Assembly (NCBI GenBank): GCA_003650585.1
Contig: QMQS01000001.1
Coordinates: 1-35,775, forward strand
Direction: 5' to 3'
Source of the DNA: Candidatus Woesearchaeota archaeon
Lineage (GTDB): Archaea > Nanobdellota > Nanobdellia > Woesearchaeales > B29-G15
Length of the DNA stretch: 35,775 bases
Part shown: positions 33,118 to 35,775 of the stretch, one piece after another
Layout: the number at the start of each line of letters is the position of its first letter
Numbering within the stretch: the stretch's first letter is position 1
Made by a program: the position numbers and the translations under genes
The notes under the pieces: generated by a model
The model's database searches: none
What the model saw: only the letters and a program-made list of their open reading frames with translations
Told to the model about the DNA's origin: nothing

Positions 33118-35406
33118 TTATTCTTGTTTTAGTTTCTCAACAGTCTTTTTGAGCCAATCGTCCCAGAGTAAGAATATCCTCTTGCTATCCAAGCGGCCCC
33201 TCTCAGCCGCAACCTTCTCGCATATACGGTGGAACTCGTCATTGCATTGTATCACAAACTCTGCTTCGAGTAGTTCAGGCATCTTTTCTCTGTCTGAAAC
33301 CTCTACCAGCCTTTCCTTTACCTTGGCTCTAAGAAGGATGTTGTCCCAAACAGCATCCCAGTCCCCTGCCCACTCTTTAACATTCTCAGCAATCTTCTTT
33401 AAGACCTCTACCTCGCCCTCTAAGAGGTCCTTTGTGGGTTTGAGTTTATCTTCCTTTGCATCGTATTTCATGAGGTCAACAAACCCATGCTCCCGCAATG
33501 GGTCTTCTTCCCATTCTTTGCGTATCTCAGAAATCTGGGTTACCCTGCGCCATTTGTGGAGCCCGTCTGGGCTCTTGATTGGGTTACACACAACCACAAT
33601 GTCTGTTGCTTTGAATGAGGTCTTTGGCACTCCCAGGTCATTCACAACCCTGTCATAAACACCGTAGGGAGAATCACCATGGATAGTGCCTGCCACAACA
33701 TTTGCCATTGCACCCACTCTCATGGCTTCATACAAAGCCAATGCCTCAGTGCTTCGCACCTCACCTATGATTAAACATGAATCCCCAAGACGCAATGTTG
33801 TCCTCAACCCCTCATCAGCAGGCACCTCTGAGGTGCCCTTAGTCATGGCTGAGGCAACCTTCATGTGCTGTATATTGTAGTTCATCTCCCGCAGTGCCTC
33901 AGTGGGAAGCTCTAGCGTATCTTCTATAGTAATAATCCTATACTTTCTCATAATCTCTGTTAATAAAGCGCCCAGTAAACTCGTTTTACCAGCAGACCTT
34001 GTACCTGCAATCAGTATTGTCCTGGCGCCATCAATAAGAAAGCTTAGTAGCCCTGCAGCAAGCGGAGTAAGCATCCTGTTTTTTATAAAGAGTGGGAGTG
34101 TCCATGGCTTATCACGATGGCGTCTGAATGCAAAGGCAAGCCCGCTTGGGTTGAGTGGTTTGGATATCACTGCCACTCTTGCTTTTGCTCCAGGGAGGAT
34201 TATGCCTGTGTCCAAGATGGGGTTTGCCTCATCAAGAGGTCTCCCAGAAATCATCCTGAGTTTGGTTGCCCAGGATTCCACTTCTGTGGGTGTTGGTATG
34301 ATATTGGTCTTGCACTCACCGTAAATCTCATGCACCAAGAAAATAGGGGATTGACCTGTGGGTGAGTTTATGGTGATATCTTGAACCCTCTGATCTTGGA
34401 GCAATACCTCTATGAGCCCAAACCCAACAGTATAGCGCACAAGTATCCTTGCCAACTGGTTCTTCTCCTCTTCTGTTAGCTTGATGTTGTTGTACTCTGC
34501 AAGTTCCTCGATTAGGTCATGCCCCACATTTAAGAAGACTTGCCTCATCCTCTTTGGGTCAACGAACTCCTGTTCACTGGGTTCATGCGCAGAGAGGATC
34601 TTCTTTGCCTGATCAAGCAATTCGTATTTCTCTTCAGAGAGGTTGAACTCTGGAGGTATCACATGGTAGAGGTAAAGCACAGTGTCTTTGAGTTTGAATA
34701 TGCTAACCTCGGTCTCCTCATTTATCTTGTAGGTGTCTATCTCTTCTGCCCCTGATGGGAATGTGGACATGAGTTTGGTGTACATGAAGTCGGGCTTTAT
34801 CGTGGGAGTGAATATCTTTCTATAAACGTCTCTCTCACCCAGCTTGTAACCCGGCAGGTATGGCTTAGCAAGTTTTATGAGCTTGGTTCTACCAAGCTCT
34901 CTCTCAATCACACCCAGCATGCCAATATAATTCTGGATACACTGTGCCCTGTTGGGGTCGCTTTCCTTGTCTAGCTCTATCTTTGCCAACCTTATTAAGC
35001 GTCTAACCTTCACATAAGCCCCAATTGGGTCCTCTTTTATTAACTCGAACAAGATTTTTTTAATCTGCATATAGAAAGCACTGGCGAGACGGGCACATCC
35101 AGGGAGGTTGAGCTTCTCTATATTGAAACTCTCTTTGTCCTTTATCAGCATTGAATAAACTCTGGCTATCTCCTTCAACAGTTCGGTTTGTTCTGTGTCG
35201 TATTCATAGTTTCTCTTCTGCGAGAAAACAAGCTTGGTGGTCGCCTTTGCTTCACTTAGACGCTCAATCACCTGTGCCATACAAACTTTGTTGTCTTCTA
35301 TCGACGGTGAATAAGAGCACTTGTTGCAATTGAACACGAGGATGGTCTCTTCTCCCTCGTGCTCTATAGAATAAGGGCACACCTCCTTTTTTTCATCACC
35401 CACCAT
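33118..35406 (-). CDS. PilB/TadA-like type II/IV secretion ATPase
   Basis: 762 aa hexameric ATPase powering pilus assembly or secretion. A cysteine-bearing N-terminal segment (Cys10, Cys27, Cys30, Cys42) may bind Zn or an Fe-S cluster and is common in archaeal PilB-type ATPases as I recall them. Further on are a helical N-domain, then the RecA-like core: Walker A GTRSAGKT (468-475), acidic Asp-box TIEDTLELP (about 493-501), Walker B LIIGE (545-549) and His box GTIHGD (573-578). It is longer than FlaI because of the N-terminal region. First gene of the two-gene unit with the TadC-like protein; a probable TATA box lies about 32-40 bp upstream. Confidence 0.95.
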   Translation of the reverse strand: MVGDEKKEVCPYSIEHEGEETILVFNCNKCSYSPSIEDNKVCMAQVIERLSEAKATTKLVFSQKRNYEYDTEQTELLKEIARVYSMLIKDKESFNIEKLNLPGCARLASAFYMQIKKILFELIKEDPIGAYVKVRRLIRLAKIELDKESDPNRAQCIQNYIGMLGVIERELGRTKLIKLAKPYLPGYKLGERDVYRKIFTPTIKPDFMYTKLMSTFPSGAEEIDTYKINEETEVSIFKLKDTVLYLYHVIPPEFNLSEEKYELLDQAKKILSAHEPSEQEFVDPKRMRQVFLNVGHDLIEELAEYNNIKLTEEEKNQLARILVRYTVGFGLIEVLLQDQRVQDITINSPTGQSPIFLVHEIYGECKTNIIPTPTEVESWATKLRMISGRPLDEANPILDTGIILPGAKARVAVISKPLNPSGLAFAFRRHRDKPWTLPLFIKNRMLTPLAAGLLSFLIDGARTILIAGTRSAGKTSLLGALLTEIMRKYRIITIEDTLELPTEALREMNYNIQHMKVASAMTKGTSEVPADEGLRTTLRLGDSCLIIGEVRSTEALALYEAMRVGAMANVVAGTIHGDSPYGVYDRVVNDLGVPKTSFKATDIVVVCNPIKSPDGLHKWRRVTQISEIRKEWEEDPLREHGFVDLMKYDAKEDKLKPTKDLLEGEVEVLKKIAENVKEWAGDWDAVWDNILLRAKVKERLVEVSDREKMPELLEAEFVIQCNDEFHRICEKVAAERGRLDSKRIFLLWDDWLKKTVEKLKQE

Positions 35407-35436
35407 TTTTATATCACTTTACTATGGCAACAAAAG

Positions 35437-35447
35437 TTATTTATTTC
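35437..35447 (-). promoter_or_regulatory. Probable TATA box of the secretion ATPase gene (minus strand)
   Basis: On the minus strand GAAATAAATAA lies about 31-41 bp before the ATG at 35406, giving a leader of only a few bases. It forms a divergent pair with the box at 35474. Confidence 0.45.
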
Positions 35448-35471
35448 AGTGTCTCTGGATAGAGTTGTGCT

Positions 35472-35482
35472 TGTATATAAAT
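35472..35482 (+). promoter_or_regulatory. TATA box of the coiled-coil gene at the right edge
   Basis: TGTATATAAAT; the core at 35474 lies 22-25 bp before two tandem ATG codons (35496, 35499), consistent with leaderless initiation. Confidence 0.55.
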
Positions 35483-35495
35483 ATGTCGGTGAAAA

Positions 35496-35775
35496 ATGAT
35501 GGAGCAACCCAAAGGTCTGTTCGGGAAACCAAAGGGTGGAAGCCTTAGTGGCTCAGCCGGAACAACCCCACCCATTGATGCATCAACCCTGGCAAACCTG
35601 AATCGCAGAATGAGGATGCTAGAAGAGCGTGTCTTTAATCTACAGAGAAAGCAACAGGTGACAGAGGAAAACCTTGTTGAGACAACAAAGGACTTTGGTT
35701 CAGAGATAAAGATGCTTAACCAAGAATTGGCAGAAGTCAAGTCAAATTTTATTGACCTTAGAGACAGGCTTGAGA
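35496..35775 (+). CDS. Coiled-coil protein divergent from the secretion ATPase (3' truncated by the window)
   Basis: Open frame of 93 codons from ATG 35496 (a second ATG at 35499 is equally possible) running off the window. A Gly/Ser/Pro-rich N-terminus of about 30 residues precedes a heptad-bearing helix, for example RMRMLEERVFNLQRKQQVTE and then EIKMLNQELAEVKSNF. This looks like the coiled-coil accessory proteins (FlaC/D/E-like) often encoded beside archaeal archaellum or pilus motors. The TATA box at 35474 supports a real start. Length and C-terminal domain cannot be known here. Role in the pilus-like system is inferred from position. Confidence 0.75.
   Translation, partial: MMEQPKGLFGKPKGGSLSGSAGTTPPIDASTLANLNRRMRMLEERVFNLQRKQQVTEENLVETTKDFGSEIKMLNQELAEVKSNFIDLRDRLE

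Noticed and set aside
35441..35740. Minus-strand 99-aa open frame at the right edge
   Set aside because: It is antisense to the coiled-coil frame, which has a TATA box and heptad pattern, and it runs through both divergent promoters.
1..35775. CRISPR array, insertion sequence, prophage or toxin-antitoxin pair
   Set aside because: No regularly spaced direct repeats, transposase or integrase motifs, inverted-repeat ends or small toxin-like gene pairs were seen on either strand.

Overview
The window is archaeal chromosomal DNA, most likely from a DPANN-type archaeon. The informational genes are archaeal: MetRS with zinc knuckles, GINS51, eL42 (L44e), S27e, aIF2-alpha, Nop10, PAC2 and type II methionine aminopeptidase. 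Promoters are TATA/BRE type, and many start codons lie 28-32 bp downstream of the TATA box, which implies leaderless mRNAs. The S-layer gene and the large pilin-like anchored proteins resemble families I know from DPANN genomes. The phylum cannot be fixed by eye. No tRNA, rRNA, CRISPR array, IS element or phage gene was seen.

Layout. 41-2919: an unrecognised protein coupled to methionyl-tRNA synthetase. 2992-16876: a six-gene, tightly overlapping operon of envelope proteins. It holds two paralogous pilin-like anchored proteins (712 and 629 aa), a 1051-aa Ig-repeat protein, a 614-aa exported protein, a 272-aa polytopic membrane protein and a 1359-aa Fn3/Ig/cysteine-rich protein. 16927-19192: a ZPR1 zinc-finger protein, SppA with an RDD membrane protein (minus strand), and a small 3-TM protein. 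19257-21749: the S-layer gene with a strong promoter, a leader of about 110 nt containing a 7-codon upstream ORF and hairpin, and a T-rich terminator. 21791-23185: a small zinc ribbon convergent with a radical SAM/TRAM protein. 23273-28766: the information-processing cluster (GINS51, eL42, S27e, aIF2-alpha, Nop10), then a minus-strand phosphoribosyltransferase-like gene, then PAC2 and enolase. 28789-30922: an uncharacterised conserved protein, an Lrp/AsnC regulator and MetAP2. 30924-35406 (minus): a TadC/FlaJ-like membrane protein and its PilB/TadA-like ATPase. A truncated coiled-coil gene diverges from them at the right edge.

How it fits together. A large part of the window serves the cell surface: the envelope operon, the S-layer gene, SppA/RDD and a type IV pilus-like motor/platform pair. 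The most interesting unit is the envelope operon. Its two anchors share a four-cysteine C-terminal domain, and its two largest proteins share a different four-cysteine helical module. This suggests one disulfide-stabilised assembly, although its function cannot be read from sequence. No stretch over 300 bases lacks a gene. The longest gap (19193-19403) holds the S-layer promoter and leader.
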